Source of the DNA: Brasenia schreberi
Lineage: Eukaryota > Streptophyta > Magnoliopsida > Nymphaeales > Cabombaceae
Reading direction: 5' to 3'
Length of the DNA: 64,000 nucleotides
Assembly: GCA_036023115.1 (NCBI GenBank)
Contig: JAYKKT010000056.1
Location: forward strand, 4,277,001 to 4,341,000
A program made the translations under genes and the position numbers. Below the pieces are notes generated by a model. That model was given only the letters and a program-made list of their open reading frames with translations. It did no database searches and had not been told where the DNA came from. Positions 45,641-58,711 of the stretch are shown here, piece by piece; the first letter of the stretch is position 1, and each line of letters starts with the position of its first letter.

Positions 45641-45745
45641 GAGAAATGTGGCTCAACCGTAGCTCTCCTTAGGGAGAGATGTTGTTCAGTTGCATCTTTC
45701 TCAAAAGAGAGATGTGGTTAGGCTGCATCTCTTCTCAAAAATCTC
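45555..45745. repeat. Array of five short hairpins
   Basis: Units of 36-40 bases each hold an inverted repeat such as CATCTCTC..GGGAGATG or CTCTCC..GGAGAG, separated by TGTGG..CAGGTG-like spacers. It lies just upstream of the MULE ruin in the MULE's direction. Confidence 0.7.
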
Positions 45746-47419
45746 GTAAGTGGATCCTTGACTTAAAATTATGAAATATTTACCTAAACAAAAAATATAA
45801 AAATCCAATAGAAACTTGCAAAAATCTAAAAATATTTGAAGAATCAACCTCCTCTAACTTCTTGTTCTTGATTCTTCATCTTCCTTTTCTTCTTTCATAT
45901 TTCTTTTTTGTTCTTTGTTCTTTCATTTTTCTCCAACAAGATTCGTAAGATTATACCCATGTATTCTTTGGTTATGAAGAAAGAAATATCCCAAAACAAA
46001 TGAAATGTCGACCGCCAAATTAAAGAGAAGGAAATGTCAAAATTGGGTGTGGAGAAGAGAGTAATTTTAGTAATTTTTTAAATAGGAGTGTGCGGATAGT
46101 AAAAGGAGTATGCAAATAGTAATTCCCAATAAGCCTCCATAATTCAGTTGGTTCACCAAGGCCGCTGCATCATATTATATCTATCCTTGACTACATGGTT
46201 GCCTGAAAATGTAGTATTTCATCTTAATGCACTGAGAATGTACTTAAATGTCAACCATCTCCATTCCCCATAAGAATTTATGGGGCAAACTCGTTTTGTC
46301 AACATTGATGATTTGGGATGTCACTAGAGCTTTCTCTTGGAAGAATGGTGCTTCCTCCTAGCTAGCCATTTATCTTTCCAAAAAAACCTGGCGTTGGATC
46401 CGTGTCCAATAATATTAGTGACACTTTCAAAAGGGTTCACAAGTACACGCAAATGGCAGGAACTACAACATACTCTCATGCTTTAAAGCATGGGAAAAGA
46501 ACAGGCAGATTTTGATGCTTTAAAGCATGGGGAGAATGTGTAGGTGGTTTACACGTTTTAAAGCATAAGAAAAAACTGTGGTAAATTTTCTACTCTATTC
46601 AGTGTGGCCAAAAGTGGAGGCAATTATTTCTCCATGCAATATAGCATGGTAAAATACATAGGTAGTTTTCATCATTCTAAAGTGTAAGAAACAATGTGGG
46701 TAACATGAAATTCTCCATGGTGACCCTGATAGTTCTTTATAAGCATCAAAAGCCAAAATTTACATGTTTTAGAGCGTGATGAAGAGCCAAAAAAAAATTG
46801 TAAATGAGCGGTTTTTTTGTAGTGTTTGAATCTCAACGGTTTTTATTCTGAACTAATGCACGTAACTAAAGCAAAATTTACTTTGACATATATAAAATAA
46901 TATGTGCATTATTCTCTTAATATATTGAAGGCATTGTTATATCCTAATGCATGCAAATTTCAACTATGTTATTTTTTTGAGATTGTTCTAACACGTCAAT
47001 GAGCAATCTTTGACTAACATTGTTAATTTTCTTAAAAATCACCTATTTGTTATAGTCTTTTCATTGATTATGGAATTATATCTGGACTTAGCCAGCATAC
47101 AGAAATAATGTGCACTCATTGACTTGACATTTTTGCTTGTTTTTACATCTTAAAACTAAAAAATGAATGTGGATTGTCTTGGTTTCTCTTATGAACTGTT
47201 ATATGAATTATGGCAGTTCAATTATCATTGACATTCTTCTTAGACGCTAATTATTCTTTCAAAATCGTTGGTATGATATTATATTTATATTGAACAAATA
47301 GTTGTATAGATGTGTGTTTGACTGCTGGATATTGTTTGACATGTGGGGAGTTTGTGTTGGTATTACAGTACTCCTTTTTACATCCTAATCTATGATGCAC
47401 GAGTATGCTACTAAGGGAA
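45746..47419. other. Unassigned AT-rich region
   Basis: I recognise no gene, LTR or transposase here. At 46,480-46,720 a degenerate repeat with TTTAAAGCATGGGGA and GTAGGTGGTTTACA recurs about every 50-60 bases. The part 45,830-45,960 is a pyrimidine-rich stretch. Confidence 0.5.
46480..46720. repeat. Degenerate TTTAAAGCATGG repeat
   Basis: About five units with (T)TTTAAAGCATGGG..AA followed by GGTGGTTTACA or GGTAGTTTTCAT. Origin unknown. Confidence 0.5.
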
Positions 47420-47529
47420 GAGTGGTATGCATACCAGTATACCAGGGCATACCCTAGTATGTACATACCGGTATGTGTACCCTTATTTGGGCACGTTAAG
47501 TACCCCTATGGATATGGGTAGACCTGATC

Positions 47530-48929
<1,400 letters not shown>

Positions 48930-49242
48930 AAGACAAGAAGATAAGAGGTGGAAACACAAATTAGTATTGCAAGTATTGTAGTTTAAGTTGCAGCGGGTCT
49001 TATTTTAGGGTGAATTCTCATCTATTAAAGGAAAATGAAAATAGAATCGTTGTTTGCTCTATTATAACTCATTAATATCTTGTAGAGACAAAATAAATTG
49101 ATAGAGAGACACATGAGGGAGTAAGGCCAGTGTAAGTTCCTTTACCTACTGGAACTACAAGTTTGAATCCACTTACAATTAAACCTTTTGATGGAAGTAA
49201 GAGGAAAAGAGGCAATGAAGGGCCATTGTCAAAGAGATTTAA

Positions 49243-49653
49243 CAATGAAGCAAGGTATTATCGGACATGTAAAGTAATAAGGTTATTTTATTCTAGAAGT
49301 TTGTCTTTTAATATAGTTAGGAACCCTTATTATATTGTGCATTCAAATATGCTACTAACACCTGAATTTCAAGTTTTATTATACCTAGTTACAATTCCAT
49401 TAAGACTATACTATGACTAGAACGAAAGCTAATCTAATGAGATTGCTTCAATAATGCAAGGAATCATTTGATTTGTAAAGTAGCAAGGTTATTGTATTCT
49501 CAAGGTTTGCCTTTTAATATGACTAGAAACATTTACTATATCAGTACATTCAAATATGTTGCTAACACCTTAATTTTGGGTTTTATTCTACCTATATAAA
49601 ATGCCATCAAGATGACTATTGCAAAAAGAGAAAGTTCATCTAGTGAGATTCTT
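49243..49653 (+). repeat. 206-bp divergent tandem duplication in hAT gene
   Basis: TGTAAAGTAATAAGGTTATT (49,268) and TGTAAAGTAGCAAGGTTATT (49,474) start two copies that both encode the RNP/TRN-YYI segment and both end in (A/T)GTGAGATT or ATGAGATT. The family has this segment once. Confidence 0.75.
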
Positions 49654-50542
49654 TAGCCTATGAGAGACACTTGGCTAGAAAAGGGTATAAGTATAGTGAC
49701 TAATGGTTGGATTGATCTACAGAGGACCATCGATTAACTTCATGGCTATTTTAGATTCACGGTCTATATTTTTTAAATTTGTTGATTGTTCAGGTAAAGT
49801 AAAGATAAGAACTTTATTGCAGATGAAAGTATGAAAGTTGTTAATGAAATTGGATCCCAAATAGTATATAATAGATAATGCCACTATTTGTTGCATTGCT
49901 AGAATGATTATTAAATCAATTTACCCTAACATCTTATAGATGTCATGTGTAGTACACATATGTTGAAAAATATTTATCAGCCTAAGAATTCCATAAACAA
50001 TAAGATTCTTTATAATGAGTAATATTGGATAATAGATGTTGGTAAAGATCGCATTGTTATTAAAACTTTCATCATGAATACACTATGAGGTTAGCAATGT
50101 ACAACCAATTTATGTGCCTAAAGTTACTTGTTGTTACTTATATAACATTTGCTTCGACTATTGTTATGGTAAAAAGGATGAACATCATCAAACACAATTT
50201 TCAAAGAATGGTTATGAGTGACTAGTAGTCTCATTATAGAGATGATAATGTTCCAAAGGTTGTTGTGAGAGAAATGATCGTTGGTGGGATAAGATTGATT
50301 ATATTTTAAACTTCATAAAGCTCATTTATGATATAATTCAAATATGTGATAATGACAAGTCATTTGCTTTATGAAAAATGAGACTTTATGATTAAACAAC
50401 TAAAATCAATTATTTATCAATATGAGGACAAAGAGTTAAATGAGTATTCAACTTTCTACAAAGTAGTGTATGATATTCCCATTGATAGAGGAATAAAAAA
50501 TCACACACCACTTCATCTCTTGGCTCATTCTTTAAATCAAAG

Positions 50543-50612
50543 GTAAACTCTTTCAATTCTTGGTGTTTGGAAATATACTGTGATATTCTTAATTGATATT
50601 TTTGTATTATAG
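50543..50612 (+). other. Likely ancestral intron of the hAT transposase
   Basis: GTAAACTC..TTATAG, 70 bases, sits between HSLNQR and SYIRQW. Removing it keeps the reading frame, and the joined order matches hAT proteins. Its retention suggests this copy arose by DNA transposition, not from an mRNA. Confidence 0.6.
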
Positions 50613-51551
50613 GTCTTATATAAGACAATGGTTTGAAGAAGTTTATAGTAGATTTTCTCCATACAAGAACAATGAAATTTATAAAAGAAGGAGCAAATAC
50701 CTTAGAAGGTTCTTTTAAGATTGAGAAAAAAGACCAGAGGTGACAAAAAAAATTGTCACATTATCACTCAGTGAGGAAGAGATTGTACAATTCTATTATT
50801 TGGAAAATAGATTGAGGTTATCATCAAAGGAACGGTGGATTATGCATGAATCTTCAATTCCTAAACTTTAAATAATTGTTTTAAATCTTATTTCACAACT
50901 GTGCTCATCTTCATGTTGAAGAAATTGAAGAACCTTTTCCTTTGTCCACTCTTCTAGAAGGAATAAGCTCAAACCTCAAAAAGTAAAGATTTTGTTTTTG
51001 TTTATATAAACATTTATTTTCTTTCAAGAAAGAGTAATGATTATGATGAAGGTGAGACAAGCATGTAAGATGTTGGTGAAGATGATTGACATCCATTTGA
51101 AGGAGCAGGACTTATTAAAGTTGCAAATCTTTTCCTTGATGAACCAAATATGGAAGCATTCCTTTTTATAAGTGATGACGAGAGAAATACTGAGATTGAG
51201 ACTGTTGGGTTTGAAGCTTGATGTGTTTTTGAATTTTGATATAAAAGTTATATGTATAAAGTTGAAAATGTTATTCAATGAAACTTTATTGTCTTGATGT
51301 GATCTACTCGTTAGTTGTTATTGCAGTTATATTCACTTACATAAATGTATCCTCTTCTAACACAATTGTTTCTTTGAGATTCGTGTACCCGATGCCTATA
51401 CCCATACCACACACTTGTACCATATTGTATACGTGCAACATAGATTCTAATATATGTAAACCTAATTGTAGATGTGAAAATTTCATTCCAAGCCTATGTA
51501 GAGACTTGAAATAAACTTCTCAATCTACTTCATTTATGCGCGAGCGTGTTA

Positions 51552-51665
51552 TCTAGTTTTCAAAACTAGCAAAGTTGTAAATCTGACTTTGTGGGAGATT
51601 GTGGCTAAGCGAGATCTTTTCACCTTAGGCCTTCTTGAACCGATGCTCAAGGGTCAGCCTAGGTG
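51552..51665 (-). other. U5 stem-loop pair, E 3' LTR
   Basis: Hairpin 2 is CTAGTTTT/AAAACTAG (51,553-51,569). Hairpin 1 (51,621-51,665) is CACCTTAGGC/GCCTAGGTG with inner CTTGA/TCAAG. Confidence 0.75.
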
Positions 51666-52571
51666 CTTTGAGGATTCATTTGTGCAGGTGTGATTTCAAT
51701 TCCACTTTGAGAAAAATCCGAGAGACTTATCAAATTCGTGCACTAGGAGTTTTGAGGACAAATTTTGCTAAGTTCTAAAAAATAGAAACTGGTTTTATTT
51801 TCAGACCTTGCTTTCTGGTTTTCTTTCAATGACTTCCGAATCTCCAATTCATAAAAAAATTACAGTGAATAGCAACAGATGTCAAGACTCTGAAAATATT
51901 TTTATTTTTTTTGGGTGCTATAATTATTTAGAATTAAATGTGGAAAGTATTTTTGTTCAAACACTCAGAACTGTTATGTCACAGAAATACAAACTCAAAG
52001 AAAAGTTTGTATCTCGGTGCACAAAGCTTCGATTTGAACTGAAAGCTATGCTAATGAACCAAGTTTCACTAAAATTGGACCTGCTATAGACAGAGTTGTG
52101 GGATGCTTACCCAGACTATATTGCAGGAAGCACAATTTTGACAAAGTTGATTATGGATTTTCCCGATACTACACACTTTTTAATTACATGGTTGGACGGC
52201 CCTAAAATTCTTGAAAATTTTATTTTATGCAGGCTGGTATGTGTAGATGAAGTGTTCCAAATTTCAAGTCAATTAGAGCAGAAATGAATAAATAAAAATT
52301 AAAACATCAGACATATGCAAAGATGTTGAAAACAATTTTTCTGTGTTTACAACATACGTGATGCAATTCATCCGAAATTAAATGGCATAATCCCAACAAA
52401 CTTAAAGTAAATTGCTGAAGGGAAACGAATGTAAAGATATGTATTAGCTTAAGCATAGAGGCGGTTAGGAGTTATAGGAGTTTTATAGAATATAGAGAGG
52501 TAGAATCAAGAAAGCAAACAAGTAGAGTGCGTAAGTATGAAACGAAATTGATAGCATATCTACTTGCTATT

Positions 52572-52669
52572 ACAACATGGGGGGAGGCAAAGCTCTATTT
52601 TTACAACCCCTTTCTTGAATTGAATATTAAGAGGAGAATCACGATTAACAAGGGAAGAGAAATACTTAC
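52572..52669 (-). promoter_or_regulatory. Leader block, E 3' LTR
   Basis: Minus-strand GTAAGTATTTC followed by GGGGTTGTAAAAATAGAGC and CTCCCCCCATGTTGTAATAG. Confidence 0.45.
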
Positions 52670-52884
52670 TTAACAGCCTCCAAGAACAACCGAACACAAG
52701 AAGGATCGTCCCCTTCCTCTCCTACCTTCTCTTCTTCCTCTCTTTTTTCTTTTCTCTCTTTTTTCCTCTCTCTCTCTCTAATTGCAGCAGCTCCTACCTA
52801 TCCTATACTCTTTCTCTCTCTTCACTCTAGTCTTGGGAAGCCTATCTCTATGTGCAAGATGCTGGAAACATCCTCCCTTGCCCT

Positions 52885-52894
52885 CTATTTATAG
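52885..52894 (-). promoter_or_regulatory. TATA box, E 3' LTR
   Basis: CTATAAATAG on the minus strand. Confidence 0.7.
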
Positions 52895-53732
52895 ACCAAG
52901 AGGGGATCTTGTTAGACCCTTCCATGGGGCGGGTTGGACATGGGTCTTTTGGCCCATGTCTTGCTCCACTCCAAGACCATCACATGGACCCTTGTGGTCC
53001 CTCTTGATCACGTGTTGGACCAGCCCCATGTGGGTTGGTCCTTGGCTTGAGCTAGGTGTACCTAGGTACAGTTTGGATGCAACCGACTAGGTGAGTTGGT
53101 GGGCATGACTTCAACCGTGGTGTGTCTTGGCCGAATGCATTTGTGGCTTGTCCCATCTTGGAGTAGCCTCTTACTTTGTTTGATATAAACTTGATTTGGC
53201 TCATAAGTTGGGGCATCCTCGGATTGGCCCTTGCCTTCTTTTGGTGCAGCCGAATGAGCCTATTGCAGCCCACGATCTTCAAGACTGACTTGGCAAGGTG
53301 CGGTCTTGTGCCTTTCTTTGAACCAATTGAATCAAGCCTAGCCAAGGTATCCTTACATGCTCGAGCCATGTCTTCATGAAGCTTTGCCTTGATGAGCCCC
53401 ATTGGTCCGATAAAATGAGCTTGGCCATGGCCAATTGTGTGCCTTAAGTCCTGCTTTATTTGGGTCCACCTGAGCTCGTTCTCCCTGCTTGGGCCTGCTT
53501 TAACTGTAACCTTGACCCTTACTGATTCTTCGAAGGGGAGGATTCAGTTTTATCCCTGTTTGACTTGGTTTTCATCTAATTCCTTAACTTTGATTTGAAA
53601 ACATTTAATTTAGAAATCTCCGTTTTAAGGATTTGGTGAAATTCACGATTTTCCTTTAAATCAAGGATTTAAAACAAGCTAGTTTTCGAAATTGAGAGTG
53701 TGCTTTTACAAAATTTATTTAGGGTGTTTAGA

Positions 53733-54905
53733 GATGCCCCTCTTTGGCATTAATCCAAAATTATTTGGATAATGGCAAAAAAGAAAACACCCTTTTTGTA
53801 TTTTACTTCCCCAAATTGACTTGAGAATATGGACTTTCCTTCATTTCGTAGTATGCTTTTCTTTGGATTATGGAGGAAGGGATTTTAGCCAAAGGGAACT
53901 TAGACTTAGGCAAGCCATTAGTCCTAGCATGATCATGCATGGTATGGAGTGTGATGTGTGTGAAGAGACTCACTCATGGTATGTATAGGCTTGAGGAAGA
54001 GCCTTATGAAGGCCGGCTGTCTCAAATGAGACATTCCCTATGTTATTTGTTTTGACATTTCGGGTTTTCAAAATTCTTTTTCAAAGGAAACTCCTTTTCA
54101 TATGAAAAGGATTTTTAATTTTTCATATTTCCCCTCATTTGGGTTTCAATACCCACTACATTAGGAGAGGTTTTGTAGGAAATTTTGGAAGACATTTCAA
54201 AATTCCATTTCCCACATAACAAAGTCTAATTCTCAAACCAAATGAAATCCAAATAAGCAAATCCTATTCCTACTTTGGGATTTTAATGGACAAACCTTTC
54301 TCCATTGGGATAAGTAGTAGGGATTTGGGAAAGAGTTACCACGGTTCCTTCTAAAGCGACCCGTGGTTTAAGGCAAAGAGATGGAAAATTGCTCTTTTTG
54401 AGCTTTAGCTTTTTCTTTTTCTTTCAAAGGGAAGACCTCTTTTTCGTTTGGAGGAGTTTTTGTATTCCCTTTTTCTTTTGGAAGACTTCTATATTCAATG
54501 TTTTTCTTTTCTTTCTTTTCTTTTGATTTTGGAAGACCTCTATATTGGAGGTTTTCGTTTTCTTCTTTTTCTTTTGATTTTGCCAAATTTTCCTTTTTAG
54601 GGAGAAGTAAAATGGGAGAAACACTTATCCCTTAAGACACTCGATTCAGCCAAGAACATCCCATTTCCTAATAGCATTTACCATTTGAAAATATTTTGTT
54701 ATTTTGAATAAGCCAAAGATTTTTGAAATGTTACCAAATGATTTTGAAAAACTTTACTTTTCATAAAGCATCGATTCCCTCATTTAGGGTCATACAATCC
54801 ATCTTGATCCTTCTTTCAAGAAGTTCAAAGGAGACCCATTCAAAAATCTTTTCGAAAGAATTTAACATATACCCTATACATAATATTTTTTCAAGTATTG
54901 GGCAT
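53733..54905 (-). other. Polypurine tract and 3' spacer of E
   Basis: Starts with GATGCCCCTCTTTGG (polypurine tract on the minus strand). It then aligns with the spacer of B1 almost base for base, including the GGAGGAGTTTTTGTATTC repeat at 54,450. Confidence 0.7.
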
Positions 54906-55379
54906 TTATAGGGTTTACTAAATTTCTGCCCTCAACATCAATCAACCAATATGCATTATTTGTGGTTGTTCCCCTTACAACATAGGGATCATCCCACTTG
55001 GGCCGCCACTTTCCAAGTGGATGAGGGCCATGATAGTGGATGATTTTCAATACAAGGTTTCCCAGTTTGAAGTGGGCGTGCCTTCATATCCTTTTCATAA
55101 TGTCGGGCCATCCTTTGTTGGTATGCATGTGTATGATTCATCGCAAGGAGCCTCTTCTCATCTAATAGGTTAAGCTCAGCCATTGTAACTTATTGTAAAG
55201 TCTGTATGGGTAAATCAAGTGCGAGTGATGTATAAAATGAATGCAATTTTGTATAAATGGGGAGTATGGCATTTGTACCATATACCAACTCGAATGGTGT
55301 GGCATTCATAGGTGTGCAGATGAAAGTCCTATAAGCAAGCCCATAAGGCTTTATCTAGCTTTTCATGCCATGTCCTACC
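54906..55379 (-). pseudogene. Integrase C-terminal part of E
   Basis: The frame 54,989-55,183 has MAELNLLDEKRLLAMNHTHA and QRMARHYEKDMKARP, then a frameshift. The segment to 55,379 encodes the FELVYGTN region. The gene is cut at 55,380 by an inserted family-B LTR; the rest lies to the right of the window. Confidence 0.75.
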
Positions 55380-55548
55380 TGTAGATGTAAAAATTTCACT
55401 CCAAGCTTATGTAGAGACTTGAAGAAAACTTTTCAACACTACTTAGTTGTGCGAGCATTCCAGCTAGTTTTCAAAAACTAAAAACTAGCAAAATTGTGAA
55501 TCTGACTTGGCGATTATGGTTAAGCGAGATATTTTCGCTTTAGACCAT
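55380..55548 (-). mobile_element. Family-B LTR, first 169 bp
   Basis: Starts TGTAGATGTAAAAATTTC. It is interrupted inside hairpin 1 (after TTTTCGCTTTAGACCAT) by a family-A LTR. CTACC at 55,375-55,379 is the expected left duplication. Confidence 0.7.
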
Positions 55549-55629
55549 TGTAAGCACGAAAATTTTCACCTCTGGTTTTGAAGCCGAAAATAACCTTTTT
55601 GCGTCTACGTCGTTTCTATGGGCGTGCCA

Positions 55630-55749
55630 GCTAGCTTGCTCAAGCTAGCGAAGTTTTTGAAATATCTGACGTTTTAAGGCAATTGTGAGCAAACGGGACC
55701 TTTTCGCTTTAAACCTGCTTGAACCGGTGCTCAAGGGTCAGTTTAAGCG
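55630..55749 (-). other. U5 stem-loop pair, LTR A3
   Basis: Hairpin 2 is GCTAGCTTG/CAAGCTAGC (55,630-55,649). Hairpin 1 is CGCTTTAAAC/GTTTAAGCG with inner CTTGA/TCAAG and loop ACCGGTGC. Confidence 0.7.
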
Positions 55750-55989
55750 CTTTATAGACGTTTGATAAAACAATTTTGACTCTTTGAAAGGATACAAGTG
55801 TTTTGAAAAACTCGAGTTTTGCCTAAGTTTGTAAATTTTATGTACGGGGCTGGACGATTCCAAGTCTTGGAGTTTTTAAGCTATTTAGGCCGGATATGTG
55901 TGTGCACAATTGGCCTAATTTTAGCGTGTTTGAGCGTAGATTCGGGGTTTCTTTTGAAAACGAGCGAATGCAAGGATGCACAAATGTTT

Positions 55990-56550
55990 TTCGGGTTTGA
56001 GATGATGTGAGCTAGGCTCGAATTGAAAGCAACTCACACAACTTAATATGACTACCCGAAATTGAAAGTGCAATGCAGCTTAAGGGAAATACCCAAACTT
56101 TGAAAGCAACTCACACGACTTGAATGTAAATTGCAGAATTGAAATATACTTATATCTTAAGAGCGGAAGGCTCAATTGTGAGTGAGTGCTCTTGGTGTGT
56201 AAATGGAAAGACAACTCACACGACTTGAATTGAACTTGCCGAAATTGAAATATAAGTATATAGTAAGAGCGGAAAGGCTCAATTGTGAGTGAGTGCTTTT
56301 GGTGTGTAAATGTAAAGACAACTCACACAACTTTAATTGAACCCACCCGGAAATGTAAGTGCGTACACAACTTAATGTAAAACTCACGCAGCTGGAAAGT
56401 ATATAAGTATGCTATATCTTATGAGCAACAAAGGCTCAAAATGTGCGTGAGAGTGTAGAGCAAGTGCTCGAGTACTTTTTGTGTGCGAGTGTGAAATTTA
56501 AATGACAAACTCACATGACGTGAATGTAACAACCCGAATTGAATTGCAAC
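55990..56550 (-). repeat. Minisatellite in LTR A3
   Basis: AAGAGCGGAAAGGCTCAATT and CAACTCACAC units about 107 bases apart, as in LTR A2. Cut on the right by element C. Confidence 0.75.
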
Positions 56551-56635
56551 TGTAGACACCGAAAATTTTCAACTCCAGGTTCTTAGGCATGAAGTGAACC
56601 TTTTCGCAATCTACGTTGCTTTTTAGGACGTGCCA

Positions 56636-56759
56636 GCTAGCTTACTCAAACTAGCGAAGTATGTTTTGAAATATCTGACTTTTAAAAGGCAATTGTGGGC
56701 AAGCGGGATCTTTTCATCGCAACCTTTCTTGAACCGATGCTCAAGGGTCAGTTTGTACG
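56636..56759 (-). other. U5 stem-loop pair, C 3' LTR
   Basis: Hairpin 2 is GCTAGCTTA/CAAACTAGC with mismatches. Hairpin 1 (56,715-56,759) keeps CTTGA/TCAAG; its outer arm is mutated compared with the 5' LTR. Confidence 0.55.
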
Positions 56760-57943
56760 CTTAGAGACTTCGTTTAAAACAAGTTAACTTCAAAAATCGA
56801 TTTTGAATGAATCAGTGTTTTGAAATCTTTGGAAAATCATGCACTTGGGCGGGTTTTGATTTACGAGGGTTGGGTGACCCTAAGTCTTTCAATTTTATCT
56901 ACTTAGGCACGATGTGTGTGCATCAAATGGCCTAAGTTTTGGCGTGTTTGCACGATTTGTTCGGGGTTTATTTGATGCAAGTATGCAGTCTAGCTCGAGT
57001 ATGGCCAGGCTTTTGTCTAGGTTAGATGTTGGCTGTCCTAGGTAAGTCATGGTTAAGCTAGGGCTGGCCAAGGTGAGTTTAGGGGTTCAAGGTATACACG
57101 GCCTGCGCCAGCAGGCCATGTGGTTTAGGGTGAATGACCTGCTGAATGGCAGGTCTGGTTTGGCTTTAGTAAGGGGGCACGGCCAGCTGCTGGTCGTGTA
57201 GTGTTTAAAGGAGAGATGGCCTGCCGAATGGCAGGCCTGGCTTTGGCGACAAGAGGGGACACACGGCCAACCTTGGCCGTGTGGTTTAAGGGAAGATGGC
57301 CTACCTCAAGGCAGGCTGGGTTATGGTCAAGAAGCAAGGAAGGTGGCCGGGCTATTTTAGGTAGGTGGGCTGCCTAAAAGGCAGGCCTGACCTTGGGTGG
57401 AAAGAACGGGACACGGCCTGCTGGTGCAGGCCGTGGGTTTTAGGGAAGGGTCGAGCCAAAAGTGGCTCGAGCTATGGGTGGTTCAAAGGAAGTTCGGCCA
57501 GCACATGGCCGAACTTTAGGTGGTTTAGGGAGGTTGTTTAGGGTAGTGTTTAGGGTAGAGTTTAGGTGAAAACCGGCCAGGTCTTGGTTGGTTTTAATGG
57601 AGTTAGGGATTGGTTTAGGTGGTGTTACGCTGGGTGGTCTACAGTGGTTAGGAAAGAATGTGGTTTAGGGCTTAGGGTAGATGGTACTAACCGTAGCTTG
57701 CAGCTCCACCCCAAACCGCCTCCAAGCCGCCTCCACGCCGCCAAGCTCCACTACGCAGCTCCACTCCAAGCTTGAAGAAGATGCCACTTTATTGGTGCAG
57801 CCCGGGCCCCAATGGCCCAATCCCAAACGCTCTAGGCAAACAAGCCTTGGCCAATAAGTTCCTCTCTCTCTCCTCCCCTTGATTTCACGTGAAAGGCCTC
57901 TCCCCTTTGAGCCTCACGTCCACTTTTTTAAGGCCCCTCACCT

Positions 57944-57953
57944 CTATTTATAG
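57944..57953 (-). promoter_or_regulatory. TATA box, C 3' LTR
   Basis: CTATAAATAG on the minus strand within CCTCTATAAATAGAGG, as in family A. Confidence 0.7.
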
Positions 57954-58711
57954 AGGTTTGAAATGGGTCTTGGATTTGGGTATCCGGATCCAATCCAAAC
58001 ACTATTTGGATCTGGATTGCGGATATTTTGAGATCCAGATCCAGTCCAAATATTTATTTGGGTTTGGATCTCGAATCTTGGATCTCGGATATTTTGAGAT
58101 CCATATCCGATCCAAACACTATTTGGATCTGAATATTTTTGGGTCCAAATCCAATCCAAACTTTTCTTCTGCTCCTCGATTTCTGGTGCTTTTCACCGTC
58201 GGTTTTGAGCGGGCTTCGATTCATCGGAGGCCCAACTTTGGCTTGGGTCTTCCCCAAATCCATCTTCCAACTGGTGTTCTGCTTTTCAGGACTTTTTCGG
58301 CGTCTGTTTCTATCCGCTGTTTTGGTTTCTGGCCGGTTCCTGGTGATACCGAACTCAGATTAACGCACGGACTCCGTTCTTCATTTTGACGGGACGTGTC
58401 TCGAACTTCTGTCGACTTCATCAGGTTCTCGGCTTCTTTCTGCATTTTGGAGCTGTTTTTTGCTTTTCTTTGACCCAAATTATGCTTTTGCCCTTCTATC
58501 GGGCTTTTTTCCTAAACGGGCTCTCCTTTCTTCTATTTTTGGGCAAGGGATGGCTTTTGAAGCTCTGGGATTGAATTCCTCTTCTTGCCTGGGCTCTCCT
58601 TTTGCCTTTTGTACCTGCTTTTGCATTTTAAAATAGATTGTCGTTTTGGCTCAAATGAGCTTTTTGTGTTTTTGAGAGTTTTTGAAATACAAAAAAATTG
58701 GGGTGTTTACA

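Larger units (their letters stand above)
48930..51222 (+). pseudogene. hAT transposase ruin (BED finger, DUF659, dimerisation domain)
   Basis: Read across frames: a BED-type zinc finger (CKYC..SCSGSYFRVNSHLLKE, about 48,970), then KRKRGNEGPLSKRFN, and a DUF659-type start (RLFYSRSLSFNIVRNPYYI) present twice. Next WLEKGISIVTNGWIDLQR, MRLAMYNQFMCLKLL, FASTIVMVKRMNIIKHNFQR, WWDKIDYILNF and IYDIIQICDNDKSF are seen. The part after a 70-bp intron starts SYIRQWFEEVYSRFSPYKNN. The C-terminal dimerisation region keeps FSFVHSSRRNKLKPQK near 50,940. Many stops and frameshifts; inactive. It ends with GFEA and a TGA at 51,220. Confidence 0.8.
51467..53732 (-). mobile_element. 3' LTR of element E, family B
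   Basis: A 2,266-bp LTR from TGTAGATGTGAAAATTTC to GGTGTTTAGA. It is followed by the polypurine tract, so its element extends to the right. CTAAT (51,462-51,466) should be the left target-site duplication. It inserted just right of the hAT end. Confidence 0.85.
55549..56550 (-). mobile_element. Family-A LTR, first 1,002 bp
   Basis: Starts TGTAAGCACGAAAATTTTC and contains the beginning of the minisatellite. It is cut at 56,550 (after GAATTGCAAC) by element C. In LTR A2 the same sequence continues with TCACACAGCTTTCAC. Confidence 0.8.
56551..58711 (-). mobile_element. 3' LTR of C, family C
   Basis: A 2,161-bp LTR from TGTAGACACCGAAAATTTTC to GGGGTGTTTACA. It has the TATA box and U5 hairpins but not the minisatellite or a clear leader block. 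The part 57,000-57,600 holds repeated GGCCTGCCGAATGGCAGG-like palindromic pieces. Confidence 0.9.

Noticed and set aside
57000..57560. Palindromic GGCCTGCC/GGCAGGCC pieces in LTR C as an independent satellite
   Set aside because: Copies are irregular, fall wholly within the LTR and fit degenerate leader repeats. I could not define a unit.
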